This document shows, in pieces, positions 63,401-64,000 of a stretch of 64,000 nucleotides of DNA. How positions within the stretch are numbered: position 1 is the first letter of the stretch; every line of letters starts with the position of its first letter. Below the pieces are notes generated by a model that made no database searches, was not told the origin of the DNA, and saw only the letters and a list, made by a program, of their open reading frames with translations. A program made the position numbers and the translations under genes. The DNA comes from Megamerina dolium (taxonomy: Eukaryota; Arthropoda; Insecta; Diptera; Megamerinidae). The DNA lies in assembly GCA_963854835.1 (NCBI GenBank), contig OY978527.1, positions 21,124,557 through 21,188,556 on the forward strand, given 5' to 3'.

Positions 63401-64000
63401 CAGCTGACAGCTGCTCATTAAGAGATGTTTGTGGAGGTTTGTGATTGCCACCATCAAATACAACACGTAATTTAGTTGTTGAGCTATTTTCTCGTAGAAC
63501 ACCGTGATGTGGAAGAAAGAAACAGTTTACTGGTAAATCCTCGGGATACGTACCAATGTTTTCCATGTGGTGTAATATTTCATATTCATTCATGAACTGC
63601 TTATACATTGCTGCAAAATCTCTACGTCTTTCGAATGTTGCTTCTACTTGTTTTAAACGCTTTAGTGCATTGTAATCAGTTTCATGAAACACAGGTAGTT
63701 GATTCTTTGACAAAAGTTGTTTGAATGGTAAATGTACTTTATACCTTCCATCGGCATTACGACGATGAGTACTTGCGAACAGTTCTTCACAGGCATTATT
63801 TTCAGGACTTTCTTGTTTCTTATCTAATTGCTCTTCTTGTTCCCAAAATAATCGAAGCTGATTTTCTAATGAACAAATGTTGATGCTTGCTGTAGTGATA
63901 GCAGTGCTTTTTACATCAACTGGACCAGAAACCATCCAGCCAAAATGAGTTTCTTGAAGCAGTAGTCCTTGCTCATATTTCTTCATCTTAGGCAGCAGTA
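60486..64000 (-). CDS. BEL/Pao Pol: RT, RNase H, integrase, open frame
   Basis: Open from the window edge (first visible Met at 63986) for more than 1166 residues. From the visible Met: protease-RT connector LLLQETHFGWMVSGPV; RT about 160-330 with FFLPHHGVLRENSSTTKLRV, VFDGGNHKPP, AFRADLEKMFRQI and TDTYVDDVISGADT (YVDD); RNase H about 465-590 with LHGFCDASQLAYAAAVYI, RLELCGAVLLAKLL and WSDSTTVLSWI; integrase about 770-1000 with HKRTLHGGLQ and CIVCFKY (HHCC), GLDYAGPI, YSDCGTTFVGAN and FGGLWEAGVKSTK (Asp, Asp, Glu). The C-terminal domain has TPAHFLIGEP and VGDLVLLLHEQ. No stop or frameshift: a potentially active element, sited in or beside the exchanger gene. Confidence 0.9.
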   Translation of the reverse strand, partial: LLPKMKKYEQGLLLQETHFGWMVSGPVDVKSTAITTASINICSLENQLRLFWEQEEQLDKKQESPENNACEELFASTHRRNADGRYKVHLPFKQLLSKNQLPVFHETDYNALKRLKQVEATFERRRDFAAMYKQFMNEYEILHHMENIGTYPEDLPVNCFFLPHHGVLRENSSTTKLRVVFDGGNHKPPQTSLNEQLSAGPALQNDLPTILTRWRRFKIAFRADLEKMFRQIEICEEHQNYQCILWRDYVTNSIHIYRLRTVTYGTTSAPYLAIRVLQQLATDEEATYPLASKVLITDTYVDDVISGADTLQEAIMLQQQLNGLLCSGGFNLRKWASNSTALLETIPMKNREQIDISELNYENNVKALGLTWDTVNDMFSYKVNFQYSNKLTKASLLSDACKFFDPLGWLALVTITAKIIFQKLWLAGIDWEDQLPPDIEKDWHKYRSSLKQLEHIRIPRWFGSTQLSAVELHGFCDASQLAYAAAVYIRVVTPNEETIVTLIQSKTKVAPLKTVTIPRLELCGAVLLAKLLSTIKTNIDMRIDSITFWSDSTTVLSWIKSQSSKWSVYVANRIATIQNLTNVNDWKYVSTDDNPADCASRGLMPNQLSKYTVWWQGPSWLKQPSSTWPRSIDVAHTELEIRKAQRTVNTVAIHSRELNYPHITLKFSSLSTLIRVTAYILRFYHNFKQQALEKEKGFLKSYELKRALLRLIRLTQMVCFSEEISCLQQNKHLPKSSKIIQLSPFLDDDHILRVGGRIIHSDLSYRLKHPILLSKNNPLSSLLFADAHKRTLHGGLQLMQSYVMQRYWVLSARNLAKSITRNCIVCFKYKARAYQQLMGNLPSVRLQPTRAFKHSGLDYAGPICIKKSTLRTSKTSKSYICLFICMCTKAIHLEAVTDLTTNAFIAAFQRFVARRGSCTDLYSDCGTTFVGANKELQAMYHRSKMSLPEHLVEQLSNQGTTWHFIPPASPNFGGLWEAGVKSTKYHLRRIMRDRIFTYEELSTLLAQIESCLNSRPLYPLSSDTSDFEALTPAHFLIGEPTVCTPDESLLDTTISHLSRWKAIEKVKQHFWKRWRNEYMCRLQARPKWNTINRNLQVGDLVLLLHEQGTPGNWPLARVKEVHSGSDNLVRVVTVNFKGKDLKRPISKVCLLPVNDQQHDTSLQIINCKQI

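Larger units (their letters stand above)
60099..64000 (-). mobile_element. second BEL/Pao element, 3' part, apparently intact
   Basis: Minus-strand element running off the window end. The 3' LTR is at about 60099-60446. A purine-rich tract (cttagtgggggagaa on the minus strand, 60447-60461) is followed by the pol ORF. Sequence is clearly different from the 43996 element, so it is a separate family. The 5' half (gag, primer-binding site, 5' LTR) lies beyond 64000. Confidence 0.85.

Overview
The window is eukaryotic, AT-rich DNA from an insect, most likely a higher fly. A tephritid fruit fly is my best guess. The support is the mix of element families: Tc1-like and DD41D 'rosa-like' mariners, BEL/Pao and Ty3/gypsy elements, LINEs with poly-A or (TAAG)n tails, a tRNA-derived SINE and long (TA)n arrays. 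One two-exon stretch of a fly-type Na+/Ca2+,K+ exchanger gene also points this way. The species call is inference. No bacterial-type genes, operons, CRISPR arrays or canonical host tRNA/rRNA genes were seen.

Layout. 1-6.2 kb: a decayed LINE, two broken Tc1-like elements, one SINE and TA microsatellites. 6.2-16.6 kb: two old Ty3/gypsy elements (one on each strand) riddled with later insertions. These include a LINE tail with a clean 11-bp target-site duplication (TSD), an internally deleted LINE inserted inside a relative, two SINEs and a fold-back palindrome. 16.6-22.4 kb: mariner and SINE debris, including a SINE split at TTAA by a 775-bp MITE. 22.4-30.2 kb: a recent Ty3/gypsy copy (A, + strand) between two nearly identical Tc1-like elements. 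32.1-43.7 kb: two more copies of that gypsy family (B and C, - strand). 44-50.5 kb: a decayed BEL/Pao element whose 5' LTR holds a fold-back MITE. 51.4-56 kb: a second copy of that MITE, a LINE tail and a truncated gypsy copy (D). 57.6-58.6 kb: the host exchanger exons. 60.1-64 kb: a second BEL/Pao element with an apparently intact pol reading frame that runs off the window.

The most interesting object is the tRNA-Leu-primed gypsy family (copies A-D). Its Gag begins with a SAP-like DNA-binding domain. In B, C and D, Gag is joined in frame to integrase with protease, reverse transcriptase and RNase H missing. B and C carry this as single open frames of 1002 and 951 codons between complete LTRs with 4-bp target duplications. 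Copy A has lost RT and most of RNase H by a different deletion but kept protease. This looks like a non-autonomous lineage that keeps the capsid and integration functions and borrows reverse transcription.

Reading frames and motifs were read by eye from the translations. No similarity search, folding or alignment program was run, so percent identities are not given.
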